From Brenneria izadpanahii (GTDB lineage: Bacteria > Pseudomonadota > Gammaproteobacteria > Enterobacterales > Enterobacteriaceae), in the NCBI RefSeq assembly GCF_017569925.1, contig NZ_CP050854.1, positions 4,774,001-4,838,000 of the forward strand: DNA of 64,000 nt. Direction: 5' to 3'. Position numbers and translations under genes: made by a program. The notes beneath the pieces were generated by a model, which saw only the letters and a program-made list of their open reading frames with translations, made no database searches and was not told where the DNA came from. Positions 50,765-60,361 of this stretch are shown here, in pieces (the first letter of the stretch is position 1; each line of letters opens with the position of its first letter).

Positions 50765-50785
50765 TGAGTATATATGTGAGTATAC
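50765..50785. repeat. Candidate integrase arm-type binding sites, right end
   Basis: TGAGTATATA at 50765 and GTGAGTATAC at 50776 repeat the word seen three times before the integrase at the left end. They lie about 65 bp inside attR. Confidence 0.6.
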
Positions 50786-50844
50786 AATCTAATATCACTG
50801 GTTTTTAAAATTTTATTTATCAGTTGCTTACGTTGCAAAATTCG

Positions 50845-50861
50845 GTCCGGCCTTCGCACCA
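50845..50861 (+). repeat. attR: right attachment site of the island
   Basis: GTCCGGCCTTCGCACCA repeats the tRNA-Leu 3' end with a single G deleted. A CGTATG/AGTATG word follows in both copies. Confidence 0.8.
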
Positions 50862-50878
50862 TCGTATGAAAATCAAGT

Positions 50879-50897
50879 CACCTCAGGGTGGCTTTTT
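50879..50897 (+). terminator. Small terminator after attR
   Basis: CACC-TCAG-GGTG followed by GCTTTTTT. The following ATGCCTGAA also follows the terminator after attL, suggesting that the DNA to the right is the left end of a related element. Confidence 0.55.
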
Positions 50898-51329
50898 TAT
50901 GCCTGAACTCATTGAGTACCTCATTTCCGCTCATTTTTCATTCTCTTCATATCTGTTGGTATATCGTATAAAGCGGAATACCAATACATATATCGGAAGT
51001 TCGGTTTTGAGCGGTATACGGTTTTGATCAATGTGAGTCGTTAAATGAGGTTAAATCCTGGAAGGTGGCGGTATCCGTGTATGTGCCAAATGCGGACTTC
51101 ACGCCCGGATCGGGCCGCTATGTGATGTGCTACTTACGGTTGATACTTTCCTAATGCCACATCGAGGTGTATCACCTACTGTGGGGCAATAAGCAGCCCT
51201 CATGAACCCCACTGGCGTTTTCTGTAATACTCTCAATTGACGTTAATCACCGGGCATTCGATAAAACGCCTACAACTCCGAATTGAGAGAAAGTTTGGTA
51301 TCAAACGATACCAAAAAATTTCATGGATC
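50898..51329. other. Degenerate DNA to the right of attR
   Basis: About 430 bp without a credible gene. An inverted pair CTCTCAATT (51229-51237) and AATTGAGAG (51282-51290) is present. The rest looks like decayed element DNA. Confidence 0.4.
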
Positions 51330-51800
51330 TTACCGTTCTCCCGTATTAGCTTTTTGTTGTAAACGAAGTTTAACCAATACTTGGTGCAGTTCACCTACCG
51401 TCAGGTCACGAACAGTCGAACCAGGAATTCCTCGTAACCATTCAAAAAAACGGAAAATCCCAAAGGGGTCAAAACCTTCCGAGGTAAAAAGGTACTCATT
51501 GTCTTTCATTGAAAAGAGGGTCGCTAAATTATGATCCTCAGTTTCAAAACATACTCCAAAAACCTTCTCGGCTTCTTCTAAAAGTTCGACCCCGTCATCA
51601 CCGGTGATATGGAGATCTTCTTCAATATAAGTATTCTCATCGATATGCTGTTTACGCAACGCTGCATGCTCACGTATAAAGCTGATAACTTCTAAAAGGG
51701 AGGGGCTCATTGGTAATAATTCATGATGAAAGATACTCTGAGGATACTCGTAAGGCAGGCCTTGATTCAAGGTCTGAATCATCATGACTTTGGTCGTCAT
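51330..51800 (-). CDS. DUF1493-family protein
   Basis: A 156-residue acidic protein. The central part carries the DUF1493 pattern, VISFIREHAALRKQHID then YIEEDLHITGDDGVELLEEA (about residues 55-75) with FGVCFETED following, an acyl-carrier-protein-like layout without a confirmed phosphopantetheine serine. The C-terminus ends in a helical DLTVGELHQVLVKLRLQ. The family is common in enterobacteria and of unknown role. It lies between attR and an IS remnant. Confidence 0.75.
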   Translation of the reverse strand: MTTKVMMIQTLNQGLPYEYPQSIFHHELLPMSPSLLEVISFIREHAALRKQHIDENTYIEEDLHITGDDGVELLEEAEKVFGVCFETEDHNLATLFSMKDNEYLFTSEGFDPFGIFRFFEWLRGIPGSTVRDLTVGELHQVLVKLRLQQKANTGER

Positions 51801-51839
51801 CTTTCAATCGGCAGTTTTAACCACTAATGACCGTTACCA

Positions 51840-52339
51840 ATTTCCTCTCTTTGCTCAAAGCAGCCCGCGTTACTGCCAGGGAAATTAAGTGATTATAGCT
51901 GCTGCGATGAACACCGAACACGTGGCAGAGTGTTGTCACAGGATAATGTGCTCTGAGTTTCCCGATTATCGAGAACTGTTCAGGGAGTCTGACATCAAGA
52001 GCGCGGTAGACTTTTTTAATATTTCATTCTAAATTTCAATACGTTGTAGTTTTTTCTTCAACTCGCGAATTTCAATTTGCTCCGGGGTAATGGGAGAAGC
52101 TTTCGGTGTTTTTCCCTGTCGTTCGTCCCGTAATTTTCTGACCCATCGGGTCATTGTTAAAAGGCCCATATCCATGGCTTTTGCTGCTTCAGCAACGGTG
52201 TAGCTCTGATCGACAACCAACAGAGCCGCGTCACGTTTGAACTCTGCACTAAAATTTCTTTTTTTCATTGGATCACCTGTTGGATCACCTGTGTTGTTCT
52301 GAGGTAAGCATATCACCTCTGTTCAGGTGGCCAAATTCA
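51840..52339 (-). mobile_element. Truncated IS3-family insertion sequence
   Basis: OrfA starts at 52268 ([20 protein letters not shown]) and is the helix-turn-helix half of an IS3-family transposase. An amber codon at 52029-52031 replaces a glutamate, and the frame then continues NEILKKSTALLMSDSLNSSR to its natural stop near 51950. OrfB begins in the overlapping frame (IIGKLRAHYP, then HVFGVHRSSYN) but is lost after about 60 codons near 51840. The right end, CAGGTGGCCAAATTCA, finishes at about 52339 and abuts an integrase fragment. The element is dead. Confidence 0.8.
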
Positions 52340-52455
52340 GTGTGCCACTTCATACCGCTAAGCCTCGCGAGAAAGCCTGTAAGCTCGCGGATGCGCATGG
52401 CCTGTATCTTTTGGTGAGCCCTGACCGCTCTAAGCGCTGGTACCCTACCAGATGA
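52340..52455 (+). pseudogene. N-terminal fragment of a second P4-type integrase
   Basis: Read in frame from about 52341, the segment gives TAKPREKACKLADAHGLYLL and VSPDRSKRWY before a stop at 52453. This matches the arm-binding domain start of P4-type integrases (compare KVRSAKPEEKEYSLVDGDGM of the intact gene). The first codons were removed at the IS junction and the rest is missing. It marks a second, decayed integration event at this tRNA. Confidence 0.75.
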
Positions 52456-52603
52456 ATAACCCACTACGTCAATATGGTTCTGGCTGGACGCTTACCAGTG
52501 TAATACGACTTCCGGTTTACTTTGCATGATGGTTCCCAACATCATGTCCTGAGCGATGGAAAACGCCATAAATTTATGCCATTTTCCTCGCATTACCTCG
52601 CCA
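52456..52603. other. Short unassigned stretch
   Basis: About 150 bp between the integrase fragment and the yjhP stop. It includes the original yjhP 3' end lost by frameshift (see that gene). Nothing else recognised. Confidence 0.4.
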
Positions 52604-53338
52604 TTAGCGCGAACACCCCCATCCCAAATATTCACGCGTGTACGTGACGTGGCGTTTAGGCGATATCGTCAATTGTGTCCGGACTTCTTGCGCGAGGTCG
52701 TCGTCGGGGTTTGCCTCTAACCATCGGCGCATGGTAAGCCACTTAGCCGCTTCGTATCTGTCCCAGCCTTCCTGGTCGGCCAGAACCATTTCCACAACGT
52801 CATAGCCGAGCCCGCCGAAAGAGGCGACAAGTTCAGGGAGCGTGAGAAAGTCGGAGATAGAATTGGCACCGCATTCTCTAGCCACATCTTCAGTCGGCGG
52901 CAACTGACGCCACCAAGGCTCGCCGATAAGGATAATCCCGCCAGGCTTAAGACTCTTTGTCAGAAACTCGATGGTTCCGGCGACGCCTCCGCCAATCCAG
53001 GTGGCGCCGACGCAGGCTGCCACGTCGCATTTTTCGTTAGCTACATAGCCGGTGGCGTCACTATGAATGAAATCGACGCGATCGGCGACACCAAGCTCCT
53101 CTGCACGTAATTTGGCCTGCTTACTGAATAATTGGCTCATGTCTATGCCGACACCGGTAATGCCGTGATCGCATGCCCAGGAGCAAAGCATCTCGCCCGA
53201 GCCGCTACCGAGGTCGAGCACGCGCGTGCCCGGTTCCATGCGTAACACGTTGCCGAGAGTGGCGAGCTTCTCGGGTGTGAACGGGTTATGGATGCGGTGA
53301 GCGCTTTCGCTGATATTGAAAATACGTGGGATGTCCAA
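52604..53338 (-). CDS. yjhP: SAM-dependent methyltransferase YjhP
   Basis: A 244-residue class I methyltransferase closely like E. coli YjhP (MDIPRIFNISESAHRIHNPF). SAM motif I is LDLGSGSGEML (about residues 41-51). It starts at TTG 53338 with AGGA 8 bp before it; no ATG fits. The C-terminus ends ...LGWGCSR, where the E. coli protein continues GWGVFAL. Adding one G to the G-run at about 52617-52621 would restore VFALMAR and a stop about 18 bp later, so the tail has probably shifted by one deleted base. The methyl acceptor is unknown. It forms a unit with the next two genes. Confidence 0.88.
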   Translation of the reverse strand: MDIPRIFNISESAHRIHNPFTPEKLATLGNVLRMEPGTRVLDLGSGSGEMLCSWACDHGITGVGIDMSQLFSKQAKLRAEELGVADRVDFIHSDATGYVANEKCDVAACVGATWIGGGVAGTIEFLTKSLKPGGIILIGEPWWRQLPPTEDVARECGANSISDFLTLPELVASFGGLGYDVVEMVLADQEGWDRYEAAKWLTMRRWLEANPDDDLAQEVRTQLTISPKRHVTYTREYLGWGCSR

Positions 53339-53394
53339 TTCAGAATTCCTTCTACTGAGTTATTTAATAAGGGGTTATCCCTCAGTGGCTGTGG

Positions 53395-54234
53395 TCACTT
53401 CTTTTCCGCCAGCAGTGCAAACATTTTTCCTTCAAACGTCTCACTGACCGGCCATGCCGTAGTGTCCGGTCGAAGGATCACCGTGTAACCGCAATCACTG
53501 AGAAGACTGACATACTCTTCATCATGCCAGGCCGTCATCTGGCTACCGAAACGCGTGGCGTTACCGTTTTCTTCTATGGCCCAGAACAACGTTGAGCTGG
53601 TCTGGGTCCCTTCATCCCAGGCGTGTTCCGTCAATAGCAGATGAGGGCAGGCAAGGAACAGCCCCTGCGGGCAGCGTTGCCAGCCCGGTTCGGCCATACC
53701 CTGGCGCTTTACTTCATCGAAGGTGTGCACTTCTATGAGCAATTTGCCGCCCGATACCAGCCACTGTACACAGCGGTTGATGAGTGTGCGGACATCCGCC
53801 GCGCTAAAGACATTCAGTTCGCCAAAAGTCATCATGATGAAATTGAACTGATTCTCCGGGAAGTACGTCCGAATATCCTGTTGCAGGAATTCAATGCTGA
53901 GCTCTGCGGACCGTGCCTGCTGACGGGCCCAGAGGATGGAGGCTGGCGAAAAATCCACGCCCGTGCAGCAAAAGCCGCGTTCCGCCAGCAAGCGGAGGTA
54001 AAAACCGGGGCCGCAACCGAGATCCAGAATGCGTGCGCCAGCCGGTAGTCGGCTGGCGATCCACGCTACCTGTTGTTCAATTACCGCCAGCTTGCGGCTG
54101 GCCCAGTCATGATCCTGCGACAGATGGTTCGCCAGCATGCGCCGGCTAAACGCCGGATCGTCCCAGGGAATTTTGCTTTCATCGGGTGATAGCCTTATGG
54201 GGCTGGAGCCAGAAACAATCGTGCTTATATCCAT
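53395..54234 (-). CDS. SAM-dependent methyltransferase in place of YjhQ
   Basis: A 279-residue class I methyltransferase. SAM motif I is ILDLGCGPGFYLRLLAE (about residues 71-87), motif II GVDFSP (about 94), and a C-terminal beta extension follows. The ATG at 54234 has AAGGAG 7 bp before it; a longer upstream reading crosses the yjhX stop. It begins 10 bp after yjhX and ends 56 bp before yjhP, so the three are probably one operon. In E. coli this slot holds yjhQ, an acetyltransferase that is the antitoxin of YjhX. Confidence 0.85.
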   Translation of the reverse strand: MDISTIVSGSSPIRLSPDESKIPWDDPAFSRRMLANHLSQDHDWASRKLAVIEQQVAWIASRLPAGARILDLGCGPGFYLRLLAERGFCCTGVDFSPASILWARQQARSAELSIEFLQQDIRTYFPENQFNFIMMTFGELNVFSAADVRTLINRCVQWLVSGGKLLIEVHTFDEVKRQGMAEPGWQRCPQGLFLACPHLLLTEHAWDEGTQTSSTLFWAIEENGNATRFGSQMTAWHDEEYVSLLSDCGYTVILRPDTTAWPVSETFEGKMFALLAEKK

Positions 54235-54244
54235 GACACACTCC

Positions 54245-55393
<1,149 letters not shown>

Positions 55394-55503
55394 ATATACC
55401 CGATAGATTTCAAGTTTCACCAAGTCAGCGACCAAACGACAAATTCATCGGGAACGAATTTGACCAGCCAATGCAGATGTAGTTTGAAAGATGAAGGGTA
55501 TAA
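55394..55503. repeat. Dispersed palindromic repeat, copy B
   Basis: ATATACCCGATAGATTTCAA at the left pairs with TTGAAAGATGAAGGGTATA at the right (imperfect inverted repeat), with AGCCAATGCAG inside the right half. The element is about 110 bp and lies directly upstream of the lactonase gene. Copy C lies just after it. Confidence 0.7.
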
Positions 55504-55597
55504 CCATCAGGACGATAAGTTGCAATTGTATTTATTGCTGATGTGAAGACTCTATTTTATTTATATGAAAATCAACAAGCACTAAAAGGATAATAGT

Positions 55598-56389
55598 ATG
55601 AATGAAATACGCTTGTACATGTTTCAATCCGGTTCGCTGAAATGTAAGCTTCATAATATAAAGATGAACCAAGGCGCCAATACTGATTACGAAATTCCGG
55701 TCCCATTTTTCCTGTTAACCCATCCTAAAGGGCATACCTTGATTGACGGCGGAAACGCCGTAGAAACCGCCGTCAATCCCCGCGACTACTGGGGCGATAT
55801 TACGGATGTTTACTGGCCGGTGATGTCGGAAGAACAAGGCTGTGTCGCCCAGTTGGAGAAACTCGGCATTGATCCGCAGGATGTGCGATACGTTGTGCAA
55901 TCTCATCTACATCTTGATCATACCGGCGCTATAGGACGTTTTCCAAATGCGACGTATGTGGTGCAACGGCGGGAATATGAGTATGCATATACGGCGGACT
56001 GGTTTGCCGCCGGGGGCTATATCCGCAATGATTTCGATCGCCCTGGGTTGAAATGGGAATTTCTCGATGGGGAAATTAATGATTTCTACGATCTGTACGG
56101 TGACGGCTCATTACGTACCATCTATACGCCGGGTCATTCGCCGGGACATCAATCAGTGCTGCTTACTCTGCCGCATAGCGGTTCGTTTTTGCTGAGTTGC
56201 GACGCAGCCTATACCACCGATCACTGGGAAGAGCGCGCGCTACCTGGTTTCCTGACCTCGGCAATAGAGGCGGTACGCTCAGTACAAAAATTACGGAGGC
56301 TGGCTGAAAAGGCTGAAGCCACCGTCGTTACCGGACACGATCCCGACCAATGGTCAACATTCAAGCATGCTCCCCAATATTATGATTAA
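55598..56389 (+). CDS. attM: N-acyl homoserine lactonase family protein (AttM/AiiB type)
   Basis: A 263-residue metallo-beta-lactamase-fold hydrolase closely resembling Agrobacterium AttM (BlcC) over its full length. The dizinc motif HLHLDHTGAIG (HXHXDH, residues about 107-117), HSPGH (about 186-190), the bridging aspartate in SCDAAYT (about 209) and TGHDPD (about 246-251) are all present, so it should be active. These enzymes open the lactone ring of acyl-homoserine-lactone quorum signals, and AttM also acts on gamma-butyrolactone. AAAGGA lies 8 bp before the ATG. It stands alone, bracketed by repeat copies B and C. Confidence 0.92.
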   Translation: MNEIRLYMFQSGSLKCKLHNIKMNQGANTDYEIPVPFFLLTHPKGHTLIDGGNAVETAVNPRDYWGDITDVYWPVMSEEQGCVAQLEKLGIDPQDVRYVVQSHLHLDHTGAIGRFPNATYVVQRREYEYAYTADWFAAGGYIRNDFDRPGLKWEFLDGEINDFYDLYGDGSLRTIYTPGHSPGHQSVLLTLPHSGSFLLSCDAAYTTDHWEERALPGFLTSAIEAVRSVQKLRRLAEKAEATVVTGHDPDQWSTFKHAPQYYD

Positions 56390-56400
56390 TGCGCCAACGG

Positions 56401-56471
56401 GCGAGGCCCAGGGAAGGGCCGAGTAATCAGGCAGCCAACGTGCCGGCGACTTGAAAGATGAAGGGCATAAG
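56401..56471. repeat. Dispersed palindromic repeat, partial copy C
   Basis: CAGCCAACGTGCCGGCGACT then TTGAAAGATGAAGGGCATA matches the right half of copy B (AGCCAATGCAG...TTGAAAGATGAAGGGTATA). The left half is degenerate or absent. It begins 12 bp after the lactonase stop. Confidence 0.65.
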
Positions 56472-56713
56472 TAACTTGTCCTTAAATAAACAGAGAATGT
56501 CTCCATTTAATAAAAAGAGCCATATCAATTAGTTGATAATGAACTCTGGTTCAAGGGAGACGGTATTCGCGTTGTGTAATTCGAAATCGCACGGCGCGTT
56601 ATTACACCCACCTGAAAACCTATCCGGGGCGGTTACAGCAGAACCATCGGGAATCATTCTTGGGATTGCCGCCTGTTTGCCCCATTACACATTACCTTTT
56701 GTAGAAGAACGTC

Positions 56714-57127
56714 ATGCATCCTTTCATCACCGGTATCTGGCATCAGGCGCGAGCCTTTTTGCTGATTTACGCTTGCTTATTTCTTGGAATCGGTATTGCG
56801 GCGCTGCTGCCGATAACCCTGCCGGGCAGTATTGTCGGTATGCTGATTCTGTTTACGCTGTTGTCCTTACAAATCATCCCTCCGGTATGGGTAAAACCGG
56901 GGTGTCATTTACTGATCCGCTATATGGCTTTGCTGTTTGTGCCAATTGGCGTAGGCGTCATGCAATATTTTGATTTATTGCGGGCGCAGTTCGCTCCGGT
57001 GGTCATTTCATGCGCCGCCAGCACCCTGATTGTGCTTATCACGGTAGGTTGGTGCTCACACGCGGTGCACAGAGAGAAAATATCGCTCAATAACACGGAA
57101 GAAAAGAAAGGAATAAAGCATGCTTAA
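56714..57127 (+). CDS. yohJ: CidA/LrgA-family membrane protein YohJ
   Basis: A 137-residue UPF0299 protein with four membrane helices, close to E. coli YohJ ([20 protein letters not shown] and [11 protein letters not shown] are essentially shared). It belongs to the holin-like CidA/LrgA group. Its exact role in enterobacteria is unsettled; a link to autolysis or small-acid transport has been suggested for the family. It overlaps yohK by 8 bp. A longer frame upstream of 56714 in another register is not coding. Confidence 0.94.
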   Translation: MHPFITGIWHQARAFLLIYACLFLGIGIAALLPITLPGSIVGMLILFTLLSLQIIPPVWVKPGCHLLIRYMALLFVPIGVGVMQYFDLLRAQFAPVVISCAASTLIVLITVGWCSHAVHREKISLNNTEEKKGIKHA

Positions 57128-57812
57128 TGATATCTGGTGGTCGCTGCCGGCAACGCTGATAGTCTTTTTTCTGGTGCGTTGGGCGGCGATAAAGCTGAAC
57201 AATCCGCTATTCAATCCGTTATTGATTTCGATGGTCGTACTGATTGTTTTATTGAGTCTTACCAAGATGCCTTACCCGCGTTATTTCCAGGGGAGCGAGG
57301 TACTCAACAGCCTGCTGCAACCCGCCGTGGTGGCGCTGGCCTATCCGCTGTACGAGCAGTTGCATCAAATTAGAATGCGCTGGAAGTCAATTATCAGCAT
57401 CTGTTTTCTCGGTAGTGTGGTGGCGATGGTTTCCGGTACATTGATAGCATTGCAGTTGGGCGCCACGCCCGCGATTGCGGCGTCCATTATGCCGAAATCC
57501 GTCACCACGCCGATCGCGATGGCCGTCGGCGGCAGTATTGGCGGTATTCCCGCTATCAGCGCGGTTTGCGTGATCTTCGTCGGGATCCTGGGAGCGGTCT
57601 TCGGGCATATTATCCTGAATGCGTTGCATATCCACACCAAGGCATCGCGCGGTTTGGCGATGGGCTCAGCCTCCCACGCATTGGGAACCGCCCGCTGCGC
57701 CGAGTTGGACTACGAAGAAGGGGCGTTCAGTTCCCTTGCGCTGGTCATTTGCGGGATTATTACTTCGTTGATTACGCCTTTCCTATTCCCGGTTTTGATA
57801 GCAATGCATTGA
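57120..57812 (+). CDS. yohK: CidB/LrgB-family membrane protein YohK
   Basis: A 230-residue membrane protein with about six to eight helices, close to E. coli YohK. Conserved blocks are [20 protein letters not shown] (about 62-81), [20 protein letters not shown] (about 122-141) and [20 protein letters not shown] (about 186-205). It is translationally coupled to yohJ. Confidence 0.95.
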   Translation: MLNDIWWSLPATLIVFFLVRWAAIKLNNPLFNPLLISMVVLIVLLSLTKMPYPRYFQGSEVLNSLLQPAVVALAYPLYEQLHQIRMRWKSIISICFLGSVVAMVSGTLIALQLGATPAIAASIMPKSVTTPIAMAVGGSIGGIPAISAVCVIFVGILGAVFGHIILNALHIHTKASRGLAMGSASHALGTARCAELDYEEGAFSSLALVICGIITSLITPFLFPVLIAMH

Positions 57813-57855
57813 GCGATATGAATATGACAGTATAGAAATTAAAGGCAATAACACG

Positions 57856-58221
57856 ATGTCTTCCCCAACGGCAGTAAAAATATTAATCGCACAGGCCGAA
57901 ACCCTGACCAATGCAGGGCTTCACCGACGGGCTGTCCGCCTGTGGCGTAATATCGCCATCCATCCTGACGCCACTGAAATGCAACGGGAGCAGGCCTGGC
58001 AGCGCGTGGAAAAGATTCAGATGGCGATTGCCGAAATCCAGAAAATCACGGCGCAAAAAAAGCATCAAGAAATGGAGATGAAAAAAGAGCGGCTGGAAAA
58101 AGACCGGCTGCGCATTCTGGATTTGTTTTCTCAGGGCTACACCCCGGTGCAAGTGCGGATGATGACGGGGCGATCCCGCTCTTTTGTTTCCGAGTGCCGT
58201 AAGAAAGTACGCCGCATCTGA
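57856..58221 (+). CDS. Small PerC/ANR-like regulator
   Basis: A 121-residue protein. The N-terminal motif ANAGLHRRAVRLWRNIA-like (here LTNAGLHRRAVRLWRNIAIH, residues about 14-33) resembles the PerC/ANR regulator core in which a helix of AxRLW form precedes a REW-type end. A charged helical linker (about 55-90) follows. A C-terminal helix-turn-helix-like segment, LFSQGYTPVQVRMMTGRSRS, occupies about 91-110. It is probably a DNA-binding regulator. The gene lies between yohK and a convergent AraC gene. Family placement is by eye. Confidence 0.6.
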   Translation: MSSPTAVKILIAQAETLTNAGLHRRAVRLWRNIAIHPDATEMQREQAWQRVEKIQMAIAEIQKITAQKKHQEMEMKKERLEKDRLRILDLFSQGYTPVQVRMMTGRSRSFVSECRKKVRRI

Positions 58222-58257
58222 GATAACGTCCATCCGCCCTCATCGGCTGGTCCCCGT

Positions 58258-59061
58258 TTAATACCGGGTCGGCGGCACGCCGAACATCTTCCTGAACGCA
58301 TTAGAAAAAGACGAAGTGCCGGCATAGCCAAGATCCAAGGCCACCTGGGTTACGCTGCGGTTATTTTTCAGCATAATCACCGATTCCAACAGCCGCATGC
58401 GCTTCTTCCACTCGCTGAAAGCCAATCCCGTTTCCTTTTTGAAGTGGCGCGAAAAGGTTCGTACCGACATCCCGGTTTTGGCCGCCCATTTATCAATACT
58501 GTGGTCTTCATCCGGCGTTTCCTGAAATTCCCGGCATACCCGCATCAAGGTCGGCGACGTGGGCCACGGCACCGAAAAACCGGCGTCCGGCAATTTCTGT
58601 ATTTGCGCGATCAGGACATTGACCAGCATGCCGTCATCCCCGTCGCTGTCGTACTGTTCGGGCACATGTTCGGTCGCATAATGGATGAACTCCCTGATGA
58701 AGCTGCTAATCAGCACCACTCGGCAACTGTTGTGATTGAGTGCCACGGAATCCTGTTCGATGTATAGGCTTTCCAATAATACATCGCTGGTGGTCAGAAT
58801 ACGGTGCGGCACATTCGCCGGGATCCATATGCCGTAGAAAGTCGGCACGATCAGCGTCTTCCCTTCAATCTCTACCCACATCCCGCCTTCGTATGCATAC
58901 AGAAACTCGACAAACGGGTGCTGATGCCGGCTGACAAGAACGCCCTTTTCCAGCAAGCAAGTACGAAAATAGACGGAACGCGGCAGCGCCTGTCGTTCTG
59001 GTACCGAAACAAGCTGGCTCACCGCATCCTCATTGAGGGTTAATCGGGACATGCGTGACAT
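58258..59061 (-). CDS. AraC-family transcriptional regulator
   Basis: A 267-residue regulator. The N-terminal cupin-like sensor (about 25-110, with SRHQHPFVEFLYAYEGGMWV) is typical of AraC_binding proteins. The C-terminal double helix-turn-helix (about 165-265) shows KWAAKTGMSVRTFSRHFKKE and QVALDLGYAGTSSFSNAFRK, ending MFGVPPTRY. The start was set at ATG 59061 (MSRMSRLTL); 64 upstream in-frame codons do not look like protein. It is divergent from cfa with a 118-bp gap, but no link to lipid genes is implied. Confidence 0.85.
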   Translation of the reverse strand: MSRMSRLTLNEDAVSQLVSVPERQALPRSVYFRTCLLEKGVLVSRHQHPFVEFLYAYEGGMWVEIEGKTLIVPTFYGIWIPANVPHRILTTSDVLLESLYIEQDSVALNHNSCRVVLISSFIREFIHYATEHVPEQYDSDGDDGMLVNVLIAQIQKLPDAGFSVPWPTSPTLMRVCREFQETPDEDHSIDKWAAKTGMSVRTFSRHFKKETGLAFSEWKKRMRLLESVIMLKNNRSVTQVALDLGYAGTSSFSNAFRKMFGVPPTRY

Positions 59062-59179
59062 AGTGTGGCCGTTAATCAACAGAACTTGTCCTTTTATGAT
59101 AACAGCGGTCGGCTTAATTTGCCCGATAATAAGCCACCTTACTTGAGGCTCGAAGAAAGAACAGGGATTGGAAGATATT

Positions 59180-60328
59180 ATGAGTAATGTATGTGCGGCC
59201 GAAGGCTGTAGTGACAAAAGCGAATGGCTGCGTATCGCCGATGATATGCTCACTCAGGCCGGTATCACCATTAATGGCTCCGAACCCTGGGATATTCAGG
59301 TTAAAAATCCGCATTTTTTCAAACGAGTATTACAGCAGGGGTCGATTGGGCTGGGGGAAAGCTACATGGACGGCTGGTGGGATTGCGACAGGCTGGATAT
59401 GTTCTTTCAGCGCATATTATGCGCCCACCTCGATGAAAAAATGCCTTCCCGCATTAATGACATCCTGCGCGTCGCCCTCGCCCGGCTAACCAACCTCCAG
59501 TCGAAAAAACGCGCCTGGATTGTGGGGAAAGAGCACTATGACCTGGGCAACGACCTGTTCTGCCGCATGCTTGATCCTTACATGCAGTATTCCTGCGGCT
59601 ATTGGAAGCAGGCCGACAACCTGCACAATGCCCAGCGGGATAAACTCGATATGATTTGCAAGAAGCTACAGCTCAAACCAGGCATGACGCTGCTGGATAT
59701 TGGCTGCGGCTGGGGCGGACTGGCGGCCTACGCGACGCAGCACTATGGCGTGACCGTTCATGGCGTAACCATCTCCGCCGAGCAGAAAGCCTTTGCGGAA
59801 GCGAGCCACAAAGACCTGGACATCCATATCCTGCTGCAGGATTACCGCGACCTACAGCAGCAATATGACCGCATCGTATCCGTAGGCATGTTTGAACACG
59901 TCGGCCCGAAAAATTACGCCGCTTATTTTGACGTGGTTGACCGCTGCCTGAAGCCGGACGGCATTTTTCTGCTGCATACTATCGGCTCCAATAAAACGGC
60001 GCATAACGTCGATCCGTGGATTAATAAATATATTTTTCCCAACGGATGTCTTCCCTCAATAAAACAGATTGCCGGCACGAGCGAAAACCATTTCGTCATG
60101 GAGGATTGGCATAACTTCGGTTCAGACTACGATAAAACGTTAATGGCCTGGAATGAGCGTTTTCTCGCGGCGTGGCCTGAGATAAAAGATAATTATTCCG
60201 AGCGCTTCAAAAGAATGTTTGTTTATTATCTTAACGCCTGTGCCGGGGCATTTCGCGCCAGAAACATTCAGTTGTGGCAAATCGTCTTTACCCGCGGTCT
60301 CCAGAATGGATTACAGGTGCCTCATTAA
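59180..60328 (+). CDS. cfa: Cyclopropane-fatty-acyl-phospholipid synthase
   Basis: Adds a methylene bridge from SAM to unsaturated acyl chains of membrane phospholipids, protecting cells in stationary phase and acid stress. It is 382 residues, exactly the E. coli length when started at ATG 59180. SAM motif LDIGCGWGGLA lies near 170-180 and the bicarbonate/active-site region includes FEHVGPKNY near 237-245 and the C-terminal YYLNACAGAFRAR. It follows E. coli Cfa closely throughout. Confidence 0.97.
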   Translation: MSNVCAAEGCSDKSEWLRIADDMLTQAGITINGSEPWDIQVKNPHFFKRVLQQGSIGLGESYMDGWWDCDRLDMFFQRILCAHLDEKMPSRINDILRVALARLTNLQSKKRAWIVGKEHYDLGNDLFCRMLDPYMQYSCGYWKQADNLHNAQRDKLDMICKKLQLKPGMTLLDIGCGWGGLAAYATQHYGVTVHGVTISAEQKAFAEASHKDLDIHILLQDYRDLQQQYDRIVSVGMFEHVGPKNYAAYFDVVDRCLKPDGIFLLHTIGSNKTAHNVDPWINKYIFPNGCLPSIKQIAGTSENHFVMEDWHNFGSDYDKTLMAWNERFLAAWPEIKDNYSERFKRMFVYYLNACAGAFRARNIQLWQIVFTRGLQNGLQVPH

Positions 60329-60361
60329 CCGGCGAGGGTAAATCGAGGCGCCATCTCAGTT

